Counted from the first letter of the stretch, positions 48,308 to 60,338 are shown. The stretch is DNA of 64,000 bases from Glycomyces tenuis DSM 44171 (GCF_000427885.1 NZ_ATYW01000003.1:1-64000); one strand, 5' to 3'. The notes: generated from the sequence alone by a model not told the origin. Translations and numbers: made by a program.

Positions 48308-48333
48308 GACCGTTGGCTTGGAGGTAAGACACC

Positions 48334-48945
48334 GTGATAGGACCTCGACATAGGAGTGCGCTTGACGGCGATGAGCCTGCCCCAGGTGCTCATGCGACCC
48401 TCTTCTCCCACAATGCCGTCACGCTGGGCTCCGCCCTCGTCCTCAACCAGAGCTACGAGCCGCTGTGCGTGGTGCCGGTGAAACGAGCGGCAGTGCTGCT
48501 GCTCACGCGCAAGGCCGAGACCGTCACACCAGGTGACGGTTTTCTTCGCAGCGAGACGATGAACATCCCGATCCCGGCCGTCGTCCGGTTGAACCGATAC
48601 GTCGCCATCCCCAGGCAGGTGGGCAACAGCCCCTCCAGGCGCGGCGTGTTCGTCCGCGACGACTGGCGCTGCGTGTACTGCGGCTCGACGGCCGAGACGA
48701 TCGACCACGTCGTTCCGCGTTCGAAAGGCGGCACCCACACCTGGGACAACGTCGTCGCGGCCTGCGCCCCCTGCAACCACCGCAAGAGCGACCGGACGCT
48801 GGCCGAGCTCGGCTGGCGGCTGCCGCGCGCCCCGCGGCCCCCCTCGGGCTGGCAGCTGCGCGGCTTCCGCGGACAGCGCCGCCCCGACCCCGCCTGGGAA
48901 GACTGGCTGCCCCGCCGCCGCCACGAACTCGCACGAAGACACTAG
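48334..48945 (+). CDS. HNH endonuclease family protein
   Basis: A 203-residue protein with an N-terminal domain of about 100 residues (LVLNQSYEPLCVVPVKRAAVLLL) and a C-terminal HNH fold with two zinc knuckles: CVYCG ... TIDHVVPRSKGG ... NVVAACAPCNHRKSD. GTG start with GGAGG 9 nt upstream. It is conserved in actinobacteria next to glbO and the small oxidase-linked gene; its nuclease target is unknown. It is not part of a visible phage or restriction locus. Confidence 0.88.
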   Translation: MIGPRHRSALDGDEPAPGAHATLFSHNAVTLGSALVLNQSYEPLCVVPVKRAAVLLLTRKAETVTPGDGFLRSETMNIPIPAVVRLNRYVAIPRQVGNSPSRRGVFVRDDWRCVYCGSTAETIDHVVPRSKGGTHTWDNVVAACAPCNHRKSDRTLAELGWRLPRAPRPPSGWQLRGFRGQRRPDPAWEDWLPRRRHELARRH

Positions 48946-48965
48946 CCACTGATCAAGACATCGGA

Positions 48966-49004
48966 CGGCCCGTCGGCGCGCCTTGCGGCGCCGCCGATGG
49001 GCCG
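48966..49004. terminator. Hairpin terminator after the HNH gene
   Basis: CGGCCCGTCGGCG pairs with CGCCGATGGGCCG (13 bp, one G-T pair) 20 nt after the stop. Confidence 0.7.
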
Positions 49005-49159
49005 TGGTGCGTCCAGACCTCCAGCACGGGCGGATCGGCCCCGCCCGTCCGGTCCGTGCCGGGTGCGACCGGTCGCACCTCTCCGCCACCTGCGGCGTGC
49101 GCGAGGCGCAATTGGATTAGTCTGAGGGCCGAGCCCTGTACCTGATTTAGGGGAGCAAC

Positions 49160-49444
49160 ATGACGGTCTTCGAGGAGCTGCTGATTCTCTTCGGCGCCCC
49201 GATCCTGGTCACGGTCGTGGTGTACGCCGTGGTCTTCCTGCGGCACCCGCGCCCGCAGTCCCGGTACCGCCCCGGCGAGCCGTACGACTTCAAGCCGGTC
49301 TGGTTCATCGCCCGCCCGGACGCGGTCGACTCCGGCGTGCGCCCCGGAACCGCGGGAGAGATCGAGTCCGGCGCCGCGGCGTCGGAAGGCAGCGGCGAGC
49401 CGATCGCCAGCGGACCCAAGGGAGGCTCCCATGGCCAGTGGTAA
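49160..49444 (+). CDS. Small membrane protein resembling cytochrome aa3 oxidase subunit CtaJ
   Basis: A 94-residue protein with one N-terminal TM (about residues 7-28) and a polar tail (RHPRPQSRYRPGEPYDFKPVWF). Layout and position next to the DUF5130 gene fit the CtaJ subunit reported in the mycobacterial III2-IV2 supercomplex. The assignment rests mainly on neighbourhood, so it is tentative. GGGGAG precedes the ATG. It overlaps the next gene by 14 nt. Confidence 0.6.
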   Translation: MTVFEELLILFGAPILVTVVVYAVVFLRHPRPQSRYRPGEPYDFKPVWFIARPDAVDSGVRPGTAGEIESGAAASEGSGEPIASGPKGGSHGQW

Positions 49445-49868
49445 GACCATCGCGCAGCGGCAGGTCCGCACCGACCGCAGCCCCGAAGAGGTCCGGCCCG
49501 CCGTCCTGGACGGCCCGTTCGACACGAGGCAGCTGCTCCACCTCGACGAGGCCCTGACGACCGCCGAGCGCGAGGGCGGCGGCCTGCACTACAGCGTCTA
49601 CGTCGGCCCGCTCCACGACCCGGTGCGCGGCGCCGCCGAGGCCATGCACGACCGCCTGAAGGAACCCGACAAGTCGGTCCTCATCGCCGTGTCCCCAGAG
49701 CAGCGCCAGCTCGAGATCGTGACGGGCAAGCTCGCCCAGGAGAAGATCCCGGACCGCGCGGCGGCCCTGGTGGTGTTCTCCATGGAGGCCGCGTTCGGCG
49801 CCGGGCAGCTGGACGGCGGCATCGTCACCGGCCTGCGGATGCTGGCGGAGACGGCCGCGGCCGCCTGA
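49431..49868 (+). CDS. DUF5130/TPM-like domain protein
   Basis: A 145-residue soluble protein with a TPM-phosphatase-like core (LDEALTTAEREGGGLHYSVYVGPL ... VLIAVSPEQRQLEIVTGKLAQEKIPDRAA). In mycobacteria a DUF5130 gene lies beside the small oxidase-subunit gene. The 14-nt overlap with that gene shows translational coupling. Activity is unknown. Confidence 0.78.
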   Translation: MASGKTIAQRQVRTDRSPEEVRPAVLDGPFDTRQLLHLDEALTTAEREGGGLHYSVYVGPLHDPVRGAAEAMHDRLKEPDKSVLIAVSPEQRQLEIVTGKLAQEKIPDRAAALVVFSMEAAFGAGQLDGGIVTGLRMLAETAAAA

Positions 49869-49878
49869 GGGCCTGAAA

Positions 49879-49929
49879 GACGACGGCGCCGGTCGAGAAG
49901 TCCGCTTCTCGGCCGACGCCCTTGTCGTC
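49879..49929. terminator. Long hairpin terminator between convergent genes
   Basis: A multi-part stem: GACGAC/GTCGTC outside, GGCG/CGCC next, and CGGTCGAGAAG against CTTCTCGGCCG (one G-T pair) around loop TCCG. It lies between the DUF5130 gene and the convergent membrane-protein gene. Confidence 0.8.
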
Positions 49930-49942
49930 TCTGGGCCCGAGC

Positions 49943-50866
49943 TCAGTGCTCTTCCGGCAGCTGCCGTTCGAGCAGCCGCGAGGCGTCGGACAGCTCCAGC
50001 TTGCCGATGAACTCGACCCACGACAGCGAGTCGGCGACGCCCTCCCTGATGGACAGCACGGTCGTGCCCGGGATCCGCAGCGTCAGCGTCGCGGGCGTGC
50101 CGAGCTGCTTCTGCGCCAGGACGGCCTCGGTCGGATGGCCGTTCAGGCCCCGCGAGAGCTCGAAGACCGCGGACTCGTTCTCCTTGGCGACCGGCACCCA
50201 CTCCATGTCCCGCTTCAGCAGCAGCACGGCGCCCAGCTTCTTGCCGTCCTCCTCGCCTGCGTACTGGAGCACGATCTGGTTCGCGTCGCCCTTGGCGCCG
50301 GTCAGCCGCCACGCCTCGTCGGTGACGTCGACCAGCTGGCCCTGGAACCGCTCGACGGAGGCGCGAAGCTGCTTGGCATGGCGGCGCGCGGCCAGCGGCT
50401 TGGCGATCACCCGGAACACCACGACGAGCAGGCCCAGCACGATCACGCCGATAGCGGCGGCGGCGACCTCGTGCAGGCCGAGCACGATGCTCTCCATGAC
50501 CGCGACCGGCACCAGGATCCCCGCGCTGAAGCCGAGCAGCGGTTTGAGCCAGAACGGGCCGCCACCGCCGGTCGGCACGCGCAGCGGCGCCAAGAGCCCC
50601 ACCGTGGCCGCCGCGACCAGCGAGATCCCGACCAGCGTCGGAGAGGGCGCCTCGGCGGTCTCCAGCCATGAGGCCGCCCACCACGCCAGGAAGACCGAGC
50701 CGATCGCGATCGTCGGTATGAGCAGGACGACGGCGAACAGCAGTTGCTGCGGCTGCGGCCGGGTGCGCGTGGCCATGACGGGACCGAGCAGCAGCAGAGG
50801 CAGGACGACTCCGAACAGCGCGACCAAAGTGGCGCTGAGGACGACGACCGGCAGAAGCGCGGACAA
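49943..50866 (-). CDS. Multi-TM protein with C-terminal soluble domain, unknown function
   Basis: A 307-residue protein with about six hydrophobic segments in residues 1-165 and a soluble C-terminal domain of about 140 residues (VERFQGQLVDVTDEAWRLTG ... VAKENESAVFELSRGLNG ... ERQLPEEH). TTG start with AAGGAG 7 nt upstream. It lies downstream of pepN on the same strand, with 131 bp between. I do not recognise the family. Confidence 0.72.
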   Translation of the reverse strand: MSALLPVVVLSATLVALFGVVLPLLLLGPVMATRTRPQPQQLLFAVVLLIPTIAIGSVFLAWWAASWLETAEAPSPTLVGISLVAAATVGLLAPLRVPTGGGGPFWLKPLLGFSAGILVPVAVMESIVLGLHEVAAAAIGVIVLGLLVVVFRVIAKPLAARRHAKQLRASVERFQGQLVDVTDEAWRLTGAKGDANQIVLQYAGEEDGKKLGAVLLLKRDMEWVPVAKENESAVFELSRGLNGHPTEAVLAQKQLGTPATLTLRIPGTTVLSIREGVADSLSWVEFIGKLELSDASRLLERQLPEEH

Positions 50867-50997
50867 GGCTGCTCTCCTTCGGAGACGGGGTGCTGGGGCG
50901 AGTTGGGCAGAGCTTATCAATGAGCCGGACAGGGGCCGGGGCTCCGGGACGGTCGTCCCGAAGCCCCGACTTCGAACGGCGGACGCCTTCCAGCGGA

Positions 50998-53538
<2,541 letters not shown>

Positions 53539-53642
53539 AGTGCCTCCAGTCGCTTAGGGTCAGATCTGAAAGAAGTGTGTCATATCCCGGGAGTTCACTC
53601 GGCGGCTGCGGCCTGGGCATCCTGCTCCATTACGCTGTCGGC

Positions 53643-54848
53643 GTGAGTGCAGCACACCCGATACCGCAAGCCTGGCTCTCCACCGGTGAGACCGCGGCGA
53701 AGAACTACGACGAGTTCCCCGACGAGACCGAGATCACTCGGATCGTCGAGGCGAATCCGGCGAGCGTCCTGGGCGTCGAGATGCCCGCCCACACGCCCGA
53801 GGCGGTGGCGGCCGGGCTGAGCTTCGAGCAGGCCCTCCCCGCCGCGGCCGAGCGCCTCGCCGCCCTGAAGGAGGCCGGGCGCTTCGCCTCCTTCGGCGAC
53901 GTCGCCGTCGCCTACCGCATCTCCGGCGGCGCCGAGCCGGTGGCCTACGGGGTGTTCTGCATGGTCGACACCGCGGAGATCTCCTCCGCGGCCGACGAAC
54001 CGGGCAAGGTCATCCGCAACGAGGACGTCTTCATCGAGAAGGTCAAGCAGCGCAACGAGCTCAACCAGCAGCTGCGGCACCTCCTCAGCCCCGTCCTGCT
54101 GCTCCAGTCCAGCCGCGGCGACGAGCTCCACGCCGCCGTCGCCGAGGCCGTCGCGGGCGCGGGCGAACCGGTCGCCTCCGACGTCGACGAGGCCGGCCGG
54201 ACCCACGAGATCTGGGCGATCGGCGGCGACGAAGGCCTCGCGCTGGCCGCCCTGGCCGGCGACGGCGACCTCATCGTCGCCGACGGCAACCACCGCTCGC
54301 TGGCCGCGCAGGTCGGCGAGCTCGACCGCTTCCTCGCGGTCGTCACCACTCCGCAGTCGGTCGCCATCCGCCCCTACCACCGCCTCGTGGCGGGCCTGCC
54401 CGGCTCGGCCTCGCAGCTGGTCGAGCAGATCGCCCAGATCGGCGCGGAGGTCACCCAGGTCGGCGGCCCGCCCGAGACCCCCGCCGTGGGCGGCACCGTC
54501 GTCGCCTACGGCCAGGGCCGCACCTGGGAGATCACCTTCGCGGACACCGAGGGCAGCGTCGTGGACCGGCTCGACCACACCCGCGTCGAGCAGGAGGTCT
54601 TGGGCGGTCTGCTCGGCTGGGACGCCGGCGACAAGCGCATCACCTACGTCGGCGGCGACTACCCGGCCTCGTGGCTGGTCGAGCAGGTCGACGCGGGCAA
54701 GGCCGACTTGGCGATCCTCATCGCCCCGGTCACCGTCGAGGACTTCATCGACGTGAACCTCCAGCGGCTCAAGATGCCCCGCAAGTCGACCTGGTTCGTG
54801 CCCAAGGCCCGCGCCGGGCTCGCCATCGCCGAGCTCCCGAAACGATAG
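53643..54848 (+). CDS. DUF1015 family protein
   Basis: A 401-residue protein with the family hallmark ADGNHRSLAA (like the DG[HN]HR motif) and the NEDVFIEKVKQRNELNQQLRHLLSPVLLL region (given here as landmarks). No TM is present. The GTG lies 6 nt after TACGCT, so the mRNA is probably leaderless. The family is widespread and biochemically uncharacterised. It is followed after 11 nt by rpiB, so the two are likely co-transcribed. Confidence 0.85.
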   Translation: MSAAHPIPQAWLSTGETAAKNYDEFPDETEITRIVEANPASVLGVEMPAHTPEAVAAGLSFEQALPAAAERLAALKEAGRFASFGDVAVAYRISGGAEPVAYGVFCMVDTAEISSAADEPGKVIRNEDVFIEKVKQRNELNQQLRHLLSPVLLLQSSRGDELHAAVAEAVAGAGEPVASDVDEAGRTHEIWAIGGDEGLALAALAGDGDLIVADGNHRSLAAQVGELDRFLAVVTTPQSVAIRPYHRLVAGLPGSASQLVEQIAQIGAEVTQVGGPPETPAVGGTVVAYGQGRTWEITFADTEGSVVDRLDHTRVEQEVLGGLLGWDAGDKRITYVGGDYPASWLVEQVDAGKADLAILIAPVTVEDFIDVNLQRLKMPRKSTWFVPKARAGLAIAELPKR

Positions 54849-54859
54849 GGTAGGTATCC

Positions 54860-55327
54860 GTGCGCATCTATCTCGGTTCCGACCACGCCGGTCTCGAACT
54901 CAAAGACCACCTGGTGAAGCATCTGAACGGCCGCGGCTTCGACGTCGTCGACGTGGGCCCGTTCGAGTACGACGCCGAGGACGACTACCCGCCGTACTGC
55001 CTGAACGCCGCCGCCAAGGTCGTGGCCGACCCCGGCAGCCTCGGCGTGGTCGTCGGCGGCTCGGGCAACGGCGAGCAGATCGCGGCCAACAAGGTCGAGG
55101 GCTGCCGCGCCGCGCTGGCCTGGAGCGTCGAGACGGCCGAGCTCGGCCGCCAGCACAACGACGCGAACGTGGTCGCCATCGGCGGCCGGATGCACAGCCT
55201 GGAGGAGGCGACGTCGTTCGTCGACGCGTTCGTCGGCGAGTCGTTCTCGGGCGCCGAGCGCCACCAGCGCCGCATCGACCAGCTCGCCGAGTACGAGCGG
55301 ACCCGCGAGCTCCCCGAGCTGCCGTAG
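54860..55327 (+). CDS. rpiB: Ribose-5-phosphate isomerase B
   Basis: A 155-residue enzyme interconverting ribose-5-P and ribulose-5-P: GSDHAGLELKDHL at the start, VVVGGSGNGEQIAANK, and HNDANVVAIGGR. The active site is the actinobacterial type with Glu in GNGEQ instead of the Cys of the E. coli enzyme. GTG start. A terminator follows 12 nt after the stop. Confidence 0.94.
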   Translation: MRIYLGSDHAGLELKDHLVKHLNGRGFDVVDVGPFEYDAEDDYPPYCLNAAAKVVADPGSLGVVVGGSGNGEQIAANKVEGCRAALAWSVETAELGRQHNDANVVAIGGRMHSLEEATSFVDAFVGESFSGAERHQRRIDQLAEYERTRELPELP

Positions 55328-55339
55328 ACGCCGATCGCC

Positions 55340-55365
55340 AAGGCCCGGACGGACGTCCGGGCCTT
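55340..55365 (+). terminator. 11-bp hairpin terminator after rpiB
   Basis: AAGGCCCGGAC and GTCCGGGCCTT flank the loop GGAC; the last bases give a short T run. Confidence 0.85.
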
Positions 55366-55462
55366 CGGCGTTCCGTTGGCATGAACGATGAGAAGGCGAA
55401 TGATGCCCGAATTCGTTCGGTTGTATATGGAGTTGTTGGACATGTGTTGGTAGCGTCAATGC

Positions 55463-55927
55463 ATGTCCAAGGGTTTTCGCGTACTGCTTCAGACCTTCCA
55501 GGTGCTCTGCCTGCTGGCAGCCCTGCTGTTCATGACCTTCACCTTCTTGATGACCTACCTCGACTTCGGCGGCACCGACTACGAGGAGGCGTTCGCGGGA
55601 ACCTGGGCCATGGGCTTCGGCATCCTCAGCATCGCCTTCTCACCCGCGCTGTGGTCGCTCAACCGGGGCGGCGGGAGCGCCGGCGGCGCCGCGCCGGTGG
55701 CGGCGGGCAGCTACGACCGCGTCAGCGAGCCGCCCCCGGCCGCGCCGCAGCAGCCGCGCCCCGGCGGCGGGAGCGGTTTCGAGCCGATCAGCTCCGACCG
55801 CGCCCCCGCGCCGCCCGCCAGCTCCTACGGCCAGCCGTCGGGTCCGAACTTCGGCGCCCAGCCCTCGGGCGGCATGCCGCCGAGCTCCTCACCTCAGGGC
55901 GAGACCCCTTGGGGCGGCAACCGCTAG
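55463..55927 (+). CDS. Small two-TM protein with Pro/Gly/Ser-rich tail
   Basis: A 154-residue protein with two hydrophobic segments (about residues 8-33 and 45-63) and a disordered tail of about 85 residues rich in Pro, Gly and Ser. TAGCGT lies 6 nt before the ATG (leaderless). No family recognised; the tail suggests interaction with the wall or with partner proteins. Confidence 0.65.
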   Translation: MSKGFRVLLQTFQVLCLLAALLFMTFTFLMTYLDFGGTDYEEAFAGTWAMGFGILSIAFSPALWSLNRGGGSAGGAAPVAAGSYDRVSEPPPAAPQQPRPGGGSGFEPISSDRAPAPPASSYGQPSGPNFGAQPSGGMPPSSSPQGETPWGGNR

Positions 55928-56177
55928 CGAAGCGGCGGCGGGCCGCGCCGCCAGGGCACGGGTACGCCGCGAGACGGTTCCGGAACGGTAACCGATCGAG
56001 CCGCCGAATCGCGGTCTCCGGCCGCCCGGCAGTGCGCCTCGCCCTCGTCCGCAAGGCGAAACGCCCGCCGTTGCCCACTGAGATCATGGAAACAGCCGTC
56101 CCGCCGCGGCCCGCGTGATATGGGCTCGGGGCGTTACGCTAGGGCGAAACAATCCATTCGTGAAGGAACCGCGCCCA

Positions 56178-57833
56178 ATGACGAACGCCACCGTCGACCT
56201 CGTCTGCGGCCCGGCCGATCCGCTTCCCGGATCAGAGCAGAGCTACCGGCTCACCGGCATGCTCGGCTCGGGCGGCCAGGCCGACGTCTACCAGGCTGTC
56301 CGCATGTCCGCGGGAATCTCCTCCACGCCCCTGACCGTCAAGGTCTTCCGTCTCAACCCCGGTGACTCCCGTGAGCGGCAGTACCGCTCCTGGGACAAGG
56401 GCGACGCGGTCCTCATGGACCTCCACAGCCGCGACGTCGGATCGATCTGCCGCCGCATCGACGCCTTCTACGGGCGCATGCCGCACCACCCGAGCCAGCC
56501 GGCCACCGGCGAGCCCGTCCCGTTCCAGGTCCTCGAATACCTGCCCGGCCACGACCTGCGCCAGCTGCTGGCCCAGCGCCTCGGCCGCGTCGACGCCGCC
56601 CGCACCCTCCAGTCGGTGGTCAACGTCATGCTCGCCATGCACCACCCGCCGCACGGCGCCCACCCGGTGCTGCACATGGACCTCAAGCCCGCGAACGTCA
56701 TCATCGGCCCGGACGGCTCGGCCAAGGTCATCGACTTCACCGGCGCCCGCTACCACACGCCGGCGCACCTCACCACCATCGCCTACACCCGCGAGACCGC
56801 GGGCCCCGAGGCCCACGAGGGCAAGGTCGGCCCCGCCTACGACGTCCACGGCTTCGGCTCGATCGCGTTCTACCTCGTCACCGGTGCCAGCGCCCGCACC
56901 GACTCGCCCGGCCAGACGCAGTCCGTGCCGTGGGCGCGGCTGCGCCGCCACCCCGTCCTCGAATCCAACACGCGGCTGCGCGAGCTGCTCACCGCGCCGC
57001 TGGACGACAACCCCGACAACCGGCCCCGCACCGACGAGCTCTCGCGCTGGATCACCGAGCTGACCACCGTCGTCGCCCGGTCCAACGTGCCGGACCTCGG
57101 CGTCGACTGGGGCGCCCCCGGCGGGCAGGGCGTGAACAACACCGCGGCCACCCGTGTCCTCGGAGGACGGATCAGCCCGCCCGCCCCGGCCCCCGTCTCG
57201 TCGCCGCCCGCCGAGGCCGGCGGCACCAGGGTCATGGAGTCGGGCATGGGCCTCACCGAGGCGGCCGGCCCGGCCGGCAAGCAGGCGATCGCCGGCCGCG
57301 TGCGCGTCCCCGACCAGGGCAGCGGCGACTACGTGCGCGGCAAGTCCAACCACCACCACGAGCCGCTCCCGCGTCTGCGGCTGGCGGGCGACCCGCCCGA
57401 AGACGTCGACGACCGCCACCGCCGCAGCCTCGACGGCGACGAGCCGCAGCACCCGCTGCTCGGCCCGCCCGGCAGCCTGTCCAAAGGCCTCGAACTCAGC
57501 ATCATCGGCGGGCTGTTCTCGCTGATCATGTGGCTGATGTGGTCCGTCCAGCAGGGGCTGGACAGCATCCGCACCCAGGTCGTCAGCTACCTGCTGGTCC
57601 TGGCCGTCGCGGTGGGCCTGTTCTTCCTCGTCCGCGTCCTCGGCGGCATGTTCTGGGGCCGGATGCTCCGCGCCAAGCGGCGCACCGCCAGGCTCACGCA
57701 CCTGGTGACCGGCGTGTTCCTGTTCATCGTGGGCCTGAACTACCTCGACCAGCTGACGTGGGACTGGCTCGACTTCGACTTCGAGTTCGATCTCTTCGAC
57801 TGGATCGGGGACTGGTTCCAGGACCTCTTCTGA
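56178..57833 (+). CDS. Hanks-type Ser/Thr kinase-like protein with DFT motif and C-terminal TM segments
   Basis: A 551-residue protein. The kinase domain (residues about 22-320) has the glycine loop LGSGGQADVYQA, Lys55 (VKVF), HMDLKPAN (Asp168) and DFT (Asp186) instead of DFG. A Pro/Ala-rich and His-rich linker leads to three hydrophobic segments (about 450-475, 480-505, 518-540) and an acidic, aromatic end (DFDFEFDLFDW). The ATG at 56178 has GAAGGA 10 nt upstream. Catalytic Lys and both Asp are present, so activity is possible, but the changed Mg-loop makes it unusual. pyrE lies downstream. Confidence 0.85.
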   Translation: MTNATVDLVCGPADPLPGSEQSYRLTGMLGSGGQADVYQAVRMSAGISSTPLTVKVFRLNPGDSRERQYRSWDKGDAVLMDLHSRDVGSICRRIDAFYGRMPHHPSQPATGEPVPFQVLEYLPGHDLRQLLAQRLGRVDAARTLQSVVNVMLAMHHPPHGAHPVLHMDLKPANVIIGPDGSAKVIDFTGARYHTPAHLTTIAYTRETAGPEAHEGKVGPAYDVHGFGSIAFYLVTGASARTDSPGQTQSVPWARLRRHPVLESNTRLRELLTAPLDDNPDNRPRTDELSRWITELTTVVARSNVPDLGVDWGAPGGQGVNNTAATRVLGGRISPPAPAPVSSPPAEAGGTRVMESGMGLTEAAGPAGKQAIAGRVRVPDQGSGDYVRGKSNHHHEPLPRLRLAGDPPEDVDDRHRRSLDGDEPQHPLLGPPGSLSKGLELSIIGGLFSLIMWLMWSVQQGLDSIRTQVVSYLLVLAVAVGLFFLVRVLGGMFWGRMLRAKRRTARLTHLVTGVFLFIVGLNYLDQLTWDWLDFDFEFDLFDWIGDWFQDLF

Positions 57834-57930
57834 CGGTTCGTGGACCGGCGGACGCTTCCGGTGAGGCGCGCCCCGCTCGGCGCGCCCGCCGAGCGCCGCC
57901 GCCCCGGTGCGGCATGGCAGGGTGGTGCAC

Positions 57931-58467
57931 ATGAGCACCGACACCGCGCTTGCCCACGACATCTACCGCCGCTCGCACCTGACCGGTGAGTTCACGCTCC
58001 GGTCCGGGGTGGTCGCGCACGAGTACTTCGACAAGTACCTGTTCGAGTCCGACCCGGTCATGCTGCGGCGCGTCGCCGAGTCGCTGGCGCCGCTCGTCCC
58101 GGCCCACGGGGTCGACGCGCTCGCGGGCCTGGAGACCGGCGGGATCCCCTTGGCGGTCATGCTCTCGCAGGTGACGGGCATCCCGGCGCTGTTCGTGCGC
58201 AAGGAGGCCAAGACCTACGGCACATGCCGGCTCGCCGAGGGCGGCGAGGTCGAGGGCCGGCGGCTGTTCATCGTGGAGGACGTCGTGACCTCCGGCGGCG
58301 CGGTCCTGGACGCGGTCGCCGAACTGCGGCGCCGCGGGGCCACGGTCGAGCAGGCCGTGTGCGTCATCGACCGCGAATCGGGCGGCCCGAAGAATCTGGC
58401 CGACAACGGCGTCGAACTCCAGGCCCTGTTCACGATGTCCGAGCTCAAGGCCGCCGGGGAGCGGTAG
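57931..58467 (+). CDS. pyrE: Orotate phosphoribosyltransferase
   Basis: Makes OMP from orotate and PRPP. The 178-residue enzyme has RSGVVAHEYFDKYLFESDP, GLETGGIPLA, VRKEAKTYGTCRL and the PRPP motif IVEDVVTSGGAV. The ATG lies 7 nt after CAGGGT. It converges on the PASTA kinase gene, with only 9 nt between the two ends, where a small GGGCC/GGCCC hairpin sits. Confidence 0.92.
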   Translation: MSTDTALAHDIYRRSHLTGEFTLRSGVVAHEYFDKYLFESDPVMLRRVAESLAPLVPAHGVDALAGLETGGIPLAVMLSQVTGIPALFVRKEAKTYGTCRLAEGGEVEGRRLFIVEDVVTSGGAVLDAVAELRRRGATVEQAVCVIDRESGGPKNLADNGVELQALFTMSELKAAGER

Positions 58468-58476
58468 CCCGGGCCG

Positions 58477-60279
58477 TCAGCGGGCCCACAGCCAGATCTC
58501 CGAGCCCTTCGGGATCTCCTCGCCCGGGTCCTCCGACTGGTCGAAGACCGTCCCGGTGAACCAGATCTGACCGGTCTTGACCGTGAACCCGAGGTCTTCG
58601 AGCAGCTCCCTGGCGTCGTCGACGTTCATCCCGACCACGTCGGGGACCTCGATCGGCTCGGGGCCCCCGCTGATCACCAGGTCCACCTCGTCGTCGGGCG
58701 CCACGGCGCCGCCCGCGGCCGGGGTGTGCTCGATGACCGCGCCCTCGGGGATGGTGTCGCTGTAGCGCTCGCTCACGTCGCCGACGTCGAGGCCCTCGGT
58801 CTCGAGCCGCTCCTCGGCCGCGTCCTCGTCCAGCCCGACCAGATCCGGCACCGTCAGCGGCGGCGGCCCCTCGGAGACCAGCACCGTGATCGCCGCCCCG
58901 GCCTTGACCTTCTCGCCGGCGGGCGGCGAGGTGGAGACGACCTCGCCCTTGTCGTGCTCGGTGCTGTAGTCGCGCTCCACATTCACCTCGGCCCCGAACG
59001 CGTCGAGCTGCGCCAGCGCCTCATCCTCGTCCATCCCGGCCAGCTCGGGGACCTCGTACCGCTCCGGCCCCAGCGACAGCGTCACCGTGATGGTGCCGCC
59101 CGAGCGGATGCGCTCGCCCACACCGGGATCCTGCGAGAGCACCTGGTCCTTCGGGACGCTCTCGCTGTAGGCGCCGTCGGTGAACTCGACTTCGAAGCCC
59201 CGCTCCTCGGCGTAGGCCGTTACAGACGAGGCGTCCTGGTCCAGCAGCGACGGCGCCGAAGTGTAGCGGCCGACGCCGATCCACCACCCGGCCAGCGCCA
59301 CCGCGGCGAGGGTGGCGACGATGACGATGAGCGTGACCAGGGCTTTCCACGACCGCCCGGTCCGCCCCTGCGGCACGACCATCGTGGTCTGCACCGCCCG
59401 CGTCGGGCGCGGCGGCTGACCGGCGGCGGTCGCCACCGGCCGGGCGTCGACGGCCTGGAGCCGCCGCGCGAACGCCCCGGCGTCCACCGGGCGCGCGTCC
59501 GGCTCGCGGCTCGCGGCGAGCATCACCAGCTGCGCCAGGCCCTCGGGGACGTCCTGGGCGATGCGCCGCGGCGAGGGGACATCCTCGCCGAGGTGCCGCT
59601 GGGCGACCTGGGCCGGGTCGGGCCCGTCGAAGGGGACCTCCCCGGTGAGCAGCTCGTAGAGCAGGATCGCGGTCGAGTAGACGTCGCTGGCCGGGCTCGC
59701 CGGACGCCCGGCGACCAGCTCTGGCGCGACGTACGCGGCGGTGGCGAGCAGCGGGCCGCCCCGCCGGTCCTCGCCGTGGACGGCCTCGGCGAGGCCGAAG
59801 TCGACGACCTTGACCCGGTCACCGCGGCCGCCGTTCTTGAGCAGGATGTTCTCGGGCTTGATGTCGCGGTGGACGAGCCCGGCGTCGTGGGCGGCCTGGA
59901 GGCCGTCGAGGATCTGGCCGCACAGCTCCACGGCCTCCTCGATGCGCAGGCGCCGCCTCCGGTTGAGCAGGTCCCGCAGCGTGGTGCCGGGGACGTACTC
60001 CATGACGACGTAGGGGAGACCGCCGTGGACGCCCTGGTCGAAGACGGCGACGATGTTCGGGTGCGACAGGCGCGCGATGATGCGCGCCTCGTCGGTGAAC
60101 GCCTCGAGGTCGAATCCGGCGACGTCGGAGGCCGTGATCATCTTCACGGCGACGGTGCGGTCCAGCCGGTCGTCGTGCGCCTCGTACACCGACGCCATGC
60201 CGCCGTTCGCGATCAGTCGCTGGAGCCGGTACCGCCCGTCGACGAGCGCACCGGTGAGGTCTCCAGTAGTCGTCGTCAA
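58477..60279 (-). CDS. PASTA-domain Ser/Thr protein kinase (PknB/StkP type)
   Basis: A 600-residue receptor kinase: kinase domain residues 17-275 with IANGGMASVYEA, Lys46, HRDIKPEN (Asp139) and DFG (Asp160); a juxtamembrane linker; one TM (about 312-334); and four PASTA repeats (341-600; for example EVPELAGMDEDEALAQL, TVPDLVGLDEDAAEERL, EVPDVVGMNVDDARELL) that bind peptidoglycan fragments. TTG start with AAAGGA upstream. It is not next to the pbp/rodA/pstP cluster of the canonical pknB, so it is probably a paralogue. Confidence 0.93.
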   Translation of the reverse strand: MTTTTGDLTGALVDGRYRLQRLIANGGMASVYEAHDDRLDRTVAVKMITASDVAGFDLEAFTDEARIIARLSHPNIVAVFDQGVHGGLPYVVMEYVPGTTLRDLLNRRRRLRIEEAVELCGQILDGLQAAHDAGLVHRDIKPENILLKNGGRGDRVKVVDFGLAEAVHGEDRRGGPLLATAAYVAPELVAGRPASPASDVYSTAILLYELLTGEVPFDGPDPAQVAQRHLGEDVPSPRRIAQDVPEGLAQLVMLAASREPDARPVDAGAFARRLQAVDARPVATAAGQPPRPTRAVQTTMVVPQGRTGRSWKALVTLIVIVATLAAVALAGWWIGVGRYTSAPSLLDQDASSVTAYAEERGFEVEFTDGAYSESVPKDQVLSQDPGVGERIRSGGTITVTLSLGPERYEVPELAGMDEDEALAQLDAFGAEVNVERDYSTEHDKGEVVSTSPPAGEKVKAGAAITVLVSEGPPPLTVPDLVGLDEDAAEERLETEGLDVGDVSERYSDTIPEGAVIEHTPAAGGAVAPDDEVDLVISGGPEPIEVPDVVGMNVDDARELLEDLGFTVKTGQIWFTGTVFDQSEDPGEEIPKGSEIWLWAR

Positions 60280-60338
60280 CCCGCGTCCTTTCCCATGAGT
60301 CCGGCAGTGATCACCAGTGTATGAGGTGGGGACGACTC

